Shown: positions 1-7,507, numbered from the stretch's first letter. The stretch is 12,585 bases of DNA from Planctomycetota bacterium (GCA_022573485.1 JACZTW010000083.1:1-12585); one strand, 5' to 3'. The notes: generated by a model not told the origin, from the sequence alone. Numbers and translations are program-made.

Positions 1-84
1 CGTCGCGCAAGGATTGCGGCTCTACAAGTCGAAGTGGCGAAGAAGCGTACTAACCCGCTCATAGATCGCAACGAGCAACGGTAG
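1..84 (+). CDS. possible 3' end of an unidentified gene
   Basis: One plus-strand frame is open from the window edge to a TAG at 82-84, giving 27 residues rich in Ala, Arg, Lys and Glu that could be the helical tail of a larger protein. The other two plus frames stop sooner. No motif is recognisable, and so short an open stretch can arise by chance. It would converge on the HTH gene at 126-569, with about 40 bases between the two stops. Confidence 0.2.
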   Translation, partial: RRARIAALQVEVAKKRTNPLIDRNEQR

Positions 85-125
85 TGGCTTGCTGCGGGCA
101 GCATTGCTCGAACACATCGTGGTCA

Positions 126-569
126 TCAGATGATTGCACGAAAGGCGGTCTCTATTTTCCGCAATGTCGCAGCCGACGGTTTGTGGTTTCCCTTCTCGAT
201 GTAGCGGATAGTGCCTTCATCAAGTCCCGCAAGTTTGGCGAGATCGAACTGCGATAGCGCTGCGGCGGCTCGCGCTGGCCAGATCTGTTCGGCAGTTAGC
301 TTTGCCTCCGACGGCCTCTTGACACTGGTATTACGATTCGCTTCATCACAGTGGAGAGACCCCATAACGGCTCTAATCTTGCGAAGCGACCTCCACTGGC
401 AGCGGCGATCCTGCTCGCAACGGGCGATTGTGGCCTCGTTTACGCCAGCGAGCGACGCTAGGGCCTTCTTGGTCAGACCGAGATCAGCACGTGTCTTCGT
501 GAGAGCCTGTCCCGCTGTGATCGGGTTGTCAGGGTAGTCGCCGATAAGAACAATCAACGCTGGAAACAC
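126..569 (-). CDS. tandem helix-turn-helix (XRE-type) protein, probably 5'-truncated
   Basis: The 147 residues from a GTG start contain two XRE/HTH_3-like DNA-binding domains. The first covers about residues 20-65 (LGLTKKALASLAGVNEATIARCE) and the second about 98-147 (LSQFDLAKLAGLDEGTIRYIE). Such proteins are usually small transcriptional regulators, often on mobile or accessory DNA. The segment before the first HTH (PALIVLIGDYPDNP) resembles the IxFLGYxP stretch that I recall preceding the HTH in a family of integrase-associated XRE proteins. The frame stays open upstream of the GTG through residues DYKPYLVV, with no ATG, until a TGA at 624-626 that already lies in comM sequence. The true N-terminus therefore seems to have been lost at the junction near 600. 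No Shine-Dalgarno supports the GTG. Base composition is lower in GC than the comM side. Confidence 0.7.
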   Translation of the reverse strand: MFPALIVLIGDYPDNPITAGQALTKTRADLGLTKKALASLAGVNEATIARCEQDRRCQWRSLRKIRAVMGSLHCDEANRNTSVKRPSEAKLTAEQIWPARAAAALSQFDLAKLAGLDEGTIRYIEKGNHKPSAATLRKIETAFRAII

Positions 570-577
570 GACAAGAT

Positions 578-1081
578 ATGGTTTGTAGTCGCTATCGAAC
601 GCACGGATGCCCCTGCGGCTACTTCAACGATCCCAACAAGACCTGCAAGTGCCACCCGCAGCAGATCGACCGCTACCTGGCCCGCATCTCCGGCCCGCTC
701 ATCGACCGCATCGACATCCATATCGAGGTTCCGGTCGTGCCCTACCGCGAGCTGCGCAGCACGCGCGACGGCACGAGCAGCACCGATATGCGGCAGAAAG
801 TGCTCGACGCCCGCGAGCGACAGCGGCGGCGGTTTGATTCGACGAAACTGAAGCTGAACAATCAAATGACCGGCAGGGAGATCCGCAAACACTGCAAGCT
901 GGACACCGACTGCGAGGGCCTGCTGCGCCAAGCCATGACCCAGCTCGGCCTGTCGGCCCGCGCCCACGACAAGATTCTCCGCGTCTCGCGCACCATCGCC
1001 GACCTCGACGCCTCAGAGCCTATCCAGCCGCAGCACATCACCGAGGCCATCCACTACCGCCGCCTCGACCGCCAACTATGA
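578..1081 (+). pseudogene. comM: comM/yifB 3' fragment (Mg-chelatase-like AAA+ ATPase)
   Basis: From about residue 11 of this 167-codon frame the protein matches the C-terminal third of ComM/YifB. It has the CPCGYF motif, the following Cys-rich loop (CKCHP), the RYLARISGPLIDRIDIHIEVP block, and the C-terminal Mg-chelatase helical domain ending in HITEAIHYR. Intact ComM is about 500 residues. The Lon-like N-terminal domain and the Walker A and B region are all missing, so no ATPase or branch-migration function in natural transformation can be expected. Homology starts at about base 606-608. The ten residues before it belong to the foreign sequence upstream, so the ATG at 578 is probably not a real start. 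The gene ends in TGA at 1079-1081. Confidence 0.85.
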
Positions 1082-1134
1082 ACCGACGATTGAAGTTTAG
1101 CGGCGACCCGCAGGGGAGCTGTCCAGAGTCCGAT

Positions 1135-1163
1135 TTGCCCCGAGCGGCACAATCCGCTATGCT
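1135..1163 (+). promoter_or_regulatory. putative σ70-type promoter of the PPIase gene
   Basis: TTGCCC (1135-1140) and TATGCT (1158-1163) are separated by 17 bases and lie in the 149-base gap after comM. Transcription would start near 1170, leaving a leader of about 60 bases. Each box has four matches to the consensus, so this is a modest prediction. Confidence 0.35.
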
Positions 1164-1230
1164 GTGCGAACTGTCGCTCGCACGGCCCTCAGCGCGAGGC
1201 AAACCCAACGCAAACATGAAAGGACAACCC

Positions 1231-2319
1231 ATGACTCGTTTATGCTCATTCTTGCTCGCTCTATCGTTCGTTCCCGGTTTATTGGCCCAGGATTCCACCA
1301 CAAAGCCGACGGAACCGGCTCCGCTGGCGGAATCGGCTCCGCAGGCGGACGCTCTGCACCCGCACTACAAGATGGAGACCACGCTGGGTGATATCGTCCT
1401 CCGGCTCGATGCCGAGAAGGCCCCCATCAGCGTGCTCAATTTCCACCAGTATGTCACCAGCGGCTATTACAACGGCACCATTTTCCACCGCGTGATCGGC
1501 AACTTCATGATCCAGGGCGGCGGGTTCACGGAGGACATGAGCAAGAAGACCGACGGCCTGCTCCCGGGGATCGAGAATGAGTGGAAGAACGGGCTCAAGA
1601 ATGAGACGGGAACGATTGCCATGGCCCGCCTCGGCGGCCAGCCGAACTCAGCCACGTCGCAGTTCTTCATCAACGTCAAGGACAACACCGCCCTCGACCA
1701 AGCCCGCGACGGGGCAGCCTACGCCGTCTTCGGCCGAGTCATTGAGGGAATGGACACCGTCAACAAGATCAAAGCTGTCGAGACAAAAACGAATGCGAAG
1801 CCGCGAATGGCGAACGTGCCCGTCGAAACCATCGTCATAAAGTCAGTGGTCTTGGTCAGCGAATTTGATTCGGCAAAGGTCGAAGAGGCCATGAAGAAGG
1901 CTGAAGAAGAAAAGAAGGCATTACCGGAGAAACAAATGCAGGACATCATCGCCAAGGTAGAAAAAGAAACCGGGCGGAAGTTTGAGACAACCGAGTCGGG
2001 CTTGAAATCGATCGTGCTTGTGGAAGGGACCGGCGACACGAACCCGGAGCTGACTGACACCATCGAAGCTCACTGTACGGGTTGGCTGTTGGACGGGACG
2101 AAGTTCTACAGCTCGCTCGATGGCCAGGGAACGCCGTTGGTTAAACGTCGTAGCGGCTTCATTAAGGGGTGGATCGAAGCGCTCGGGTTGATGGTCGTCG
2201 GCGAGAAGCGCAAGTTGATCATCCCCCCCGACCTCGCATACGGAGCCAGCGGGAGCCCCCCGAGCATACCGCCGAACGCCACGTTGGTCTTCGACATGGA
2301 ACTGCTGGCGATCAAGTAA
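1231..2319 (+). CDS. exported cyclophilin-FKBP fusion peptidyl-prolyl isomerase
   Basis: A 362-residue protein with two unrelated prolyl isomerase domains. Residues 1-19 form a signal peptide (hydrophobic core, then LLAQ), so it acts in the periplasm. Residues about 45-210 are a cyclophilin domain with the catalytic region FHRVIGNFMIQGG (Arg87, Phe92, Met93, Gln95) and FFINV. A charged Lys/Glu-rich helical linker spans about 212-250. Residues about 256-362 are an FKBP domain (TGWLLDGTKF, IKGW, PPDLAYG, PPNATLVF). Two residues usual in FKBP pockets differ: Cys282 where Tyr is typical (HCTG) and Tyr293 where Asp is typical (KFYSS). I chose the ATG at 1231 because GAAAGGA lies 6 bases upstream and the signal peptide begins there. 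An in-frame ATG at 1078 would bury the signal peptide. Likely role: folding of exported proteins. Dual immunophilins in this order are known in some bacteria. Confidence 0.9.
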   Translation: MTRLCSFLLALSFVPGLLAQDSTTKPTEPAPLAESAPQADALHPHYKMETTLGDIVLRLDAEKAPISVLNFHQYVTSGYYNGTIFHRVIGNFMIQGGGFTEDMSKKTDGLLPGIENEWKNGLKNETGTIAMARLGGQPNSATSQFFINVKDNTALDQARDGAAYAVFGRVIEGMDTVNKIKAVETKTNAKPRMANVPVETIVIKSVVLVSEFDSAKVEEAMKKAEEEKKALPEKQMQDIIAKVEKETGRKFETTESGLKSIVLVEGTGDTNPELTDTIEAHCTGWLLDGTKFYSSLDGQGTPLVKRRSGFIKGWIEALGLMVVGEKRKLIIPPDLAYGASGSPPSIPPNATLVFDMELLAIK

Positions 2320-2354
2320 GCGCCCGTCGGCGATCCTCTCCCGGGGAGAATCCG

Positions 2355-2386
2355 CGCGGGCTGAAGCCCGCGGCTCGTCGATTTTT
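2355..2386 (+). terminator. probable terminator in the convergent gap
   Basis: A perfect 7-bp stem CGCGGGC/GCCCGCG (2355-2361, 2366-2372) with loop TGAA is followed nine bases later by five T (2382-2386). Two more small hairpins flank it: TCTCC/GGAGA at 2337-2349 and CGCCG/CGGCG at 2387-2399. The gap lies between the convergent PPIase and selenoprotein genes, so termination may work in both directions, although only the plus strand has a T run. The GC-rich stem with a short A-containing loop resembles intergenic repeats I associate with planctomycete genomes. Confidence 0.5.
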
Positions 2387-2403
2387 CGCCGTTGCGGCGT
2401 GTG

Positions 2404-3921
2404 CTATTGGATCTTCGGCGCCTGTGGGTCAACCACGAATTTGACGTTGAAGTCCTGGCGCAGGTAGAGACACTTGCCGCCTTTGTTTTCACAGATGTAG
2501 TACAGGGCGTAGGCGGACAACTCGACTTCGCCGGCGGGCAACTTGGCGCTGACCGTCAGTTCAAATTCCAGCACACGCGTCTCGCGTGTTTCCGCCTTGC
2601 CAGGATTCGAGTATTTGGATTCGCCCTCGCCGAGCGTGAACACTCCGGGCACATCGACCCAGATCGTCACACCATCACCGGCCTCGTTGTTCCAGTACGG
2701 CCGGGATTTCTCGTTGAGGCGGAAGGTGGCGCGCACCCGCACGCGCTGGCCCGGCTGGACCCGCGCCGGCGTAACGACCGTCTCGATCGTCACCATGTTC
2801 TTCGAATCGCGGACGATCTTGCCCTGTGGATCGGAGTTTCTCATTTGCACGAGCGACGCATGATCGGCCGAGGATGATTCCGGACCTGAGCGTCCCCGCC
2901 GCCCGCCTCGCGGAGCAGCAATCAGTTCCGAGCCGGTCGGCTCGACGGCCAGTTGCACGGGCTTATCGCCGCGCGCCTTGATTTCGTTGCGCGCCTGCTC
3001 TACCCAAGCATAGAAGTTGTACGGCTTGTCGAGTCGTGGACCGTATTGCTGGATCCGCCGCCGCCAAATGTATTGATTCGGATTCGTCGCCAGGGCCTCG
3101 CCCCATTGCGCCACCGCAGCCTGGGCGTCGCCGGGCCGGCGGTGTGTGCTTTCGGAGCGTTTCCGCAGCGCTGCGCCAAGCCGGAAATGAGCCCGCCCGT
3201 CCCGCGGATCGAGCTTGATCGCCTGCTGATAGGCTTCGATACACCGATCGAGTGATTCAGACGTGGGTTGGAAAAAGTACGCATCGCCCAGATCGCGGTA
3301 CGCCGCGGCGCCCGCGAGGCGGGTTGGCCCGCCCGATTCGCTGACTTGCTGACGCAGCTTCTGTGGATCCGCACGCTCTGCGCGGTTGAAGTTCTTCCCA
3401 ATCTTCACCGTGTCGTACGTCTTACGCACGAATTCGGTCGCCAGCGACGACGGCATACGTCCAGCGTGGCGGACGATGCCCGACTCGTCGATTGTCACCG
3501 GTACCGGCACCACGGCCAGGTCCAGAAGATTCAATGAATCCACGAGGATCGGCCAGTCGATTTGCCGCCATTGCTTGTACAGTTTGGCGCGATTTGGATG
3601 CTGCTCCTGCACCACGCCGAGCACGACCAATTCGCCGGACTTCACGAACGGCTGCACTGCTTCCTGCCACACGGGCAGTCGACGACGGCAGCCCGCTCAC
3701 CACGAGGCAAAGTGGATCAAGAGCACCTTCTTGCCACGATAGTCGGACAGCCGCACGTCCTTGCCTTCGAGCGTCGGAAGTACAAAGTCGGGATACGCTT
3801 CGCCGACAGCCGTGCCGATTGCAGGTTCCTGATCCGCGCGCGCGGGGACAGGCATCAAGGTGAGACAAGCGCAAAGCGGCATCAAGGCCGCCCACGTCAG
3901 ATTCATGCCCGATCGGTTCAT
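2404..3921 (-). CDS. redoxin/TlpA-like TPR protein, probable selenoprotein (UxxC)
   Basis: Read as one gene with UGA at 3697-3699 as selenocysteine, this gives 505 residues. Residues 1-29 are a signal peptide. About 35-190 are a thioredoxin-fold redoxin domain (YPDFVLPTLEGKDVRLSDYRGKKVLLIHFASW) followed by U75-A-G-C78, which sits exactly at the CxxC redox motif. The fold continues after the UGA (LVVLGVVQEQHP) and reaches the cis-Pro region VVPVPVTIDESG (about 137-148). About 205-290 carry TPR-like helices (IEAYQQAIKLDPRDGRAHF). About 375-500 form a β-domain resembling the N-terminal domain of DsbD, with YYIC477...C484LYLRQDF. Start: ATG at 3921, with GGAGG five bases upstream. The upstream and downstream parts share one frame with no other stop, and neither half alone makes a complete thioredoxin fold. 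Likely role: periplasmic thiol/disulfide or peroxide chemistry. Alternatives: a sequencing error (TGC to TGA) or a true nonsense mutation. TGA ends neighbouring genes, so genetic-code reassignment is unlikely. Confidence 0.8.
3664..3699 (-). promoter_or_regulatory. candidate bacterial SECIS element after in-frame UGA
   Basis: After the UGA (3699-3697, minus strand) the transcript can form CUGCC-CGUGU-GGCAG, a perfect 5-bp stem with a 5-base loop (3678-3664). The loop starts 23 bases after the UGA, and its second base is G. From memory, the bacterial SECIS consensus asks for a short upper stem, a small apical loop with G in the first two positions, and about 16-37 bases from UGA to loop. This hairpin meets all three. 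A competing stem, CGGGC (3695-3691) with GCCCG (3676-3672), overlaps it and encloses a smaller GUC/GAC stem. I cannot compute which fold wins. Confidence 0.55.
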
Positions 3922-3970
3922 GGTCGCCTCCGGAATCCGGGTTCGTTGAACTGCCCGACCGTGGAGTATT

Positions 3971-4000
3971 ATTCTAGCCGATGCAGAACAGACATTGCAA
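3971..4000 (-). promoter_or_regulatory. putative σ70-type promoter of the selenoprotein gene
   Basis: On the minus strand TTGCAA (4000-3995) and TAGAAT (3976-3971) are separated by 18 bases. Transcription would start near 3964, about 43 bases before the ATG at 3921. This suggests the gene can be transcribed separately from the porin upstream. Confidence 0.45.
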
Positions 4001-4049
4001 GCGATGCCGACGGCGGCGCCGACGCCGAGCTACGGCAGGCGATTCCATG

Positions 4050-5483
4050 TCAGAAATCAACCTGGAAGCGCATTTGGAAGATATTGGCATCGCCGCGATC
4101 CTCCGAATCGGCAAGAACGTAGTTGAACATCACGCGCATGTTCGGATTGAGATACCAGTTCAGGCCGAGAGTGAAGTCGTCCAGCCGATCGCCGTTGATC
4201 CCGGCCCGGTCGAGATCAATATAGGAATAACGGGCTGCCACCTCCCAGGCCCCTCGTCCGCCGTCGTCGCGAAAATTCCTCAGAGGTCTAACACGCGTGA
4301 ACGTTCCGGAGGCTTGCTTGTACTTGCGATGCTCACCGGTTAGGAAGTAGCTGGCCTGGGTATAGAAGGCATTGAAGTCCGGGTTGCTGCTGCGGAACGC
4401 ATCGAGTCCATTGGCAAACACGTGAACGTACTCGCCTTGCAGCGAGAACGGGCCGTGGACCCAGGCGGCCTCCACGCCAAGCAGGTTGGCGCTTTCCAGA
4501 AAGAAGCGACCCGTATCGACAAACCGCGGGGCGAGGTGTGCCTCCGGCCGGGCACGGAATCGTCCAAAACTGTCGCCCACGCGGCGATCACCCTCAAAAT
4601 TCTTGTGGCTGTACGCAACGCCCAAATGCAGCAGCTTGCGGCCGTCCTCCTCGTACCACGGTAGGCCCGTCAAACGGGCGGTGTAGTTGAAGCCGTCGTT
4701 GAATTCGCCGTCACCGAAGTCACCCGTATCCATGAATACACCAGCCGCCCAAGTCATGCGCTTGTCGAAAGCAGTGTTGTACAGCATCAGGCCCGTGTTG
4801 CGGCTGGGCACAAAGGCCTCGCTGCCGGTGGAGCGCTCCATGAACGTGATGTAGTTGCTGCTGGTGAGTTCTTCCAGGCCGAACGGCTCTTTGAAGTGGC
4901 CGACCTTGATGTTGCCCACGTAGGGCAGATTGCGCATGCCCATGTAGACGTCTTGGAAGTCGGCGTCTCCGCCGGCGAAGTCATATTGAACTTTGAAGAA
5001 GTAATCTTCGTAGATGTCTCCCTGGATGTAGATCCGGGCGCGACGAAACTCGAGCGAGTCCTCGAGGTCGCCGATGCCTCGCCTCTCTAGGTTGTTGTCG
5101 GCGTCCATGATGGCCCCGTCCAACTGGATCCGGCCGCCGATCCTGAGCTTGAAGAGCCCGTCGTCCGAATCGATTCGGAGGCCCTCCTTCCAGTGTATCT
5201 GCATGGGATGAGGGTGTTTGTTGGCGCGCTCTTCGAGCTTGGCCACCCGCGTCTCGATATCGCCGTGGTGCACTTCGGGGATTTCCTGAGCGACCGGCGG
5301 GCGCGCTTGTTGATCCAGCCGCGCTTCCAGATCGGCCACGCGCTCGGCCAGCCGGCGCACCATTTCTTCGAGTTCGCGCACTCGATCAACGGACTCCTTC
5401 TGGTTCTGGGCTGCAACGGGTTTGGCCACGGCTAGTACCAGCAGGCCGGCCAACATCACGTTCAAAATAAACGCGGTCTTCAT
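4050..5483 (-). CDS. OprP/OprO-like phosphate-selective porin
   Basis: A 477-residue outer-membrane β-barrel of the polyphosphate-selective porin O/P family, expected to pass phosphate or other anions. Residues 1-25 are a signal peptide (ending KPVAA). About 29-60 form a heptad-rich coiled coil (VRELEEMVRRLAERVADLE), as often found ahead of trimeric porins. The barrel runs from about residue 100 (FKLRIGGRIQLDGA) through RRARIYIQGDIYEDYFFKVQYDF, the KVGHFKEPFGLEEL motif typical of the family and TSSNYITFMERS, to FQMRFQVDF. The terminal Phe is the usual signal for outer-membrane insertion. I chose the ATG at 5483 because GGAGGA lies seven bases upstream. An upstream in-frame ATG at 5546 would place charged and Cys residues before the signal peptide. 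It follows the ABC permease gene on the same strand after 105 bases. It has no phosphate-regulon partner in the window, so substrate choice is inferred from the family. Confidence 0.9.
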   Translation of the reverse strand: MKTAFILNVMLAGLLVLAVAKPVAAQNQKESVDRVRELEEMVRRLAERVADLEARLDQQARPPVAQEIPEVHHGDIETRVAKLEERANKHPHPMQIHWKEGLRIDSDDGLFKLRIGGRIQLDGAIMDADNNLERRGIGDLEDSLEFRRARIYIQGDIYEDYFFKVQYDFAGGDADFQDVYMGMRNLPYVGNIKVGHFKEPFGLEELTSSNYITFMERSTGSEAFVPSRNTGLMLYNTAFDKRMTWAAGVFMDTGDFGDGEFNDGFNYTARLTGLPWYEEDGRKLLHLGVAYSHKNFEGDRRVGDSFGRFRARPEAHLAPRFVDTGRFFLESANLLGVEAAWVHGPFSLQGEYVHVFANGLDAFRSSNPDFNAFYTQASYFLTGEHRKYKQASGTFTRVRPLRNFRDDGGRGAWEVAARYSYIDLDRAGINGDRLDDFTLGLNWYLNPNMRVMFNYVLADSEDRGDANIFQMRFQVDF

Positions 5484-5541
5484 TCGCACTTCCTCCGACC
5501 TCGATTGACAACAAGATTTCTCATGAAGCGTGAAACGCACA

Positions 5542-5580
5542 GGCAAATGTTCCTGTTTGCCACCAGCTTTAGCGGGTGGC
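5542..5580 (-). repeat. two overlapping hairpins between permease and porin genes
   Basis: GGCAAA (5542-5547) pairs with TTTGCC (5556-5561). GCCACC (5559-5564) pairs with GGTGGC (5575-5580), with an inner GC/GC pair and loop TTTA. The stems share 5559-5561, so only one can form at a time. No T run follows on the minus strand. The second stem resembles dispersed planctomycete intergenic hairpins. It may stabilise the 3' end of the ABC mRNA or set differential expression of the porin. Confidence 0.4.
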
Positions 5581-5588
5581 TGGAACGG

Positions 5589-6533
5589 TCAGAAGTCCTT
5601 GCGCGAGAACCGCCAACCGGCCAACAGCAAGACCACCGCCTCAAAGAGCAGCGACGAGCCAATCGAGGAAAACCACGAACCGAACTTGGCTGCCTTTTGA
5701 TGTTCCAGCGCTCGTTGGCGCTCGCCGGCGGAGAGTCCGGGCGTTTGGGCCTTGAAAAACGCACTGTCCACGTGGCGAGTCGGATCCGTCGGATCCATCA
5801 GTCGATCCGCCATAATGGTAATCTCGCCGGTCTGTGGGGTAAGCCTCGCGGCAATCCGCAGTGCCTTTTTTGCAGGCTTGAACTGGTCAGCCTCGGTGTA
5901 GTACTCAAACAAATCACGGGTGCCCTGCAAGCTCGCGATCAAAAACCAGAAGGCCAGGGTCAACAGCAGGCTCGCCATCGCGCTGCGCGTCCAGATCGAA
6001 AAAGCCACACTGACGCAGTACAGGTAGCTGAAAAGGACGACAAGCAGAAGAATGCTCCAGAGATAACCCGGAAGCCACACCTGCCATCGAATGCCCACAA
6101 CCAGGAATGAGCCGACAACGAAGAAACTCGCCTGGATGACCATGAACATCAGGCCGCCGACGTACTTGGCAAAGAAGAGTTTCCAACGTGAGATCGGACG
6201 CGCCAGGATGCAATCGATCGAACCTCTCTCCATCATTCTCGGGAAGATGCCGGCCGTTCCGACCAACCCCAGAATAGTGCCCAGCTTGCCCACGTACATC
6301 CCGATCAGAAATGGACTGAGCACGAAAGTGCTGATGCTGCTGGCGAACAAGGGATCGCTCGTCGACAGCGAAAAATCTGGAATGCGGTGCCACAGAATTT
6401 TCATGCCCTGCTCATCGAAACTGATGCAGGCCAAGCTTGCGATGCAGGTTGCGGAGAGCATCAACGTCACCCAGAACAGCTTCTTCGCGCGAATTTCCCT
6501 GATCGTGTCACTGACGATGGCCCAAAATGCCAT
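5589..6533 (-). CDS. ABC-2 type transporter permease
   Basis: A 314-residue integral inner-membrane protein. Six hydrophobic segments are visible at about residues 18-37, 70-97, 124-146, 153-178, 185-203 and 293-308. The cytoplasmic stretch FPRMMERGSIDCILARPISRWKLFFAKY between the second and third segments is typical of ABC-2 permeases that pair with CcmA-like ATPases. A long hydrophilic loop (about 204-290) lies between the fifth and sixth segments and should be extracytoplasmic. The start ATG is three bases after the ATPase stop, and its Shine-Dalgarno (GAAGGA) sits inside the last ATPase codons, which indicates translational coupling. The substrate cannot be told from sequence; family members export drugs, lipids or polysaccharides. 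Confidence 0.88.
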   Translation of the reverse strand: MAFWAIVSDTIREIRAKKLFWVTLMLSATCIASLACISFDEQGMKILWHRIPDFSLSTSDPLFASSISTFVLSPFLIGMYVGKLGTILGLVGTAGIFPRMMERGSIDCILARPISRWKLFFAKYVGGLMFMVIQASFFVVGSFLVVGIRWQVWLPGYLWSILLLVVLFSYLYCVSVAFSIWTRSAMASLLLTLAFWFLIASLQGTRDLFEYYTEADQFKPAKKALRIAARLTPQTGEITIMADRLMDPTDPTRHVDSAFFKAQTPGLSAGERQRALEHQKAAKFGSWFSSIGSSLLFEAVVLLLAGWRFSRKDF

Positions 6534-6536
6534 GAT

Positions 6537-7460
6537 TCATCCTTCTTCATTCAACGAACTGGCGGCATCGATGAACACGTCCTCCAGCGACCAGCGCGTC
6601 GGCCGGACGGACTCGATCATGATTTCCTTCGAGCGCAGGAAGTCGATGATCTTGTTCACCGCGCCGGCGTCGTTGCCTTTGATAGTGACCGTCCGGTCCG
6701 CGACCTCCGCCCCGAGCCGGACGATTTCGTCGCGAAGCGAGTCAATTCCGTCCGCTGTCGTGACTTGATAGCTCAAGCTGTGCGCGGTCAGTTCCTCCAC
6801 CGTGCCCTGCCGAGCGACCTGCCCGTGAACCAGGATGGCTACCCGGTCGCAGACCATTTCCAGCTCACTCAGGATATGGGAATTGATGAAAACCGTCTTG
6901 CCAGCCTGCCTCAGCTCCACGAGGATCTCGCGGATCTGCTTGCGGCCGATCGGATCGACGCCGTCGGTCGGCTCGTCCAGCAGAATGACGTCCGGCTCGT
7001 GCAGCAGTGCCTGGGCGATACCGATGCGCTGCAACATCCCCTTCGAATACTGGCTGACGGGCGTGTCGGCCCATTTGGACATGCCCATCCGCTCCAGCCA
7101 GACGCCTGTTTCGCGTTTGCGTTTGTCAGCGGGCACTTTGGAGAGGCGGGCGTAAAAATCCAGCACTTGCGCGCCGGTGAGGTAGGGCGGAAACTTGTGG
7201 TCTTCGGAGAGATACCCGACACGTCGCAGCGTCGGCTTGTGCCCGATCGGCTGGCCCAGGATCGTGCCCTCAGCCCGGTTCGGCAGCACCACCGTCATCA
7301 TGATCTTGACCAGGGTGCTCTTGCCGGCGCCGTTGGGCCCGAGCAGGCCGAAGATCTCGCCAGCCCCCACACGCACATCCACGCCGCGCAGGGCCTTGAT
7401 CTTCCTGTTGTAAGTCTTGTGGACGCCCCGAAGATCAATTGGCCAATCACTGTCGCTCAT
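6537..7460 (-). CDS. ABC-2 type transporter ATP-binding protein
   Basis: A 307-residue nucleotide-binding subunit that powers the permease encoded three bases downstream. Walker A is GPNGAGKST (residues 41-49), the Q-loop region reads GYLSED (Glu where Gln is common, usual in this subgroup), the signature is YSKGMLQR, Walker B is VILLDEPTDGVDP, and the H-loop is NSHILSE. A C-terminal extension of roughly 80-90 residues (SYQVTTADGIDSL to SLEDVFIDA) matches the CcmA/NatA-type regulatory tail. I start at the ATG at 7460 (MSDSDWPIDL), where the domain begins. An upstream in-frame start at 7565 would overlap the lipoprotein gene and adds no recognisable sequence. No clear Shine-Dalgarno precedes 7460. 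Translation may be coupled to, or initiated close to, a nearby transcript start (TATATT at 7474-7469). Confidence 0.9.
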   Translation of the reverse strand: MSDSDWPIDLRGVHKTYNRKIKALRGVDVRVGAGEIFGLLGPNGAGKSTLVKIMMTVVLPNRAEGTILGQPIGHKPTLRRVGYLSEDHKFPPYLTGAQVLDFYARLSKVPADKRKRETGVWLERMGMSKWADTPVSQYSKGMLQRIGIAQALLHEPDVILLDEPTDGVDPIGRKQIREILVELRQAGKTVFINSHILSELEMVCDRVAILVHGQVARQGTVEELTAHSLSYQVTTADGIDSLRDEIVRLGAEVADRTVTIKGNDAGAVNKIIDFLRSKEIMIESVRPTRWSLEDVFIDAASSLNEEG

Positions 7461-7507
7461 TGCCGGAGAATATACCACGTACGCACGGCGACGACGAACG
7501 CCAGTGC

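Noticed and set aside
1078..1230. PPIase start at ATG 1078 overlapping the comM stop
   Set aside because: The added 51 residues resemble no domain and would bury the signal peptide. A Shine-Dalgarno and signal peptide begin at 1231.
2404..3672. Separate 422-residue gene starting at GTG 3672
   Set aside because: It would start in the middle of a thioredoxin fold, just after the active site, with no Shine-Dalgarno or signal peptide. The frame continues upstream through a single UGA to a well-placed ATG at 3921.
2404..3921. Reassigned genetic code (UGA as Gly or Trp)
   Set aside because: UGA ends the porin, lipoprotein, ABC ATPase and comM frames at sensible places, and no other gene needs UGA readthrough.
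4000..4035. GC-rich palindrome after the porin as a terminator
   Set aside because: Pairing around GGCGCC breaks after four bases, and no T run follows on the minus strand.
5484..5546. Porin start at 5546
   Set aside because: The extra 21 residues precede a normal signal peptide. A strong GGAGGA site selects 5483.
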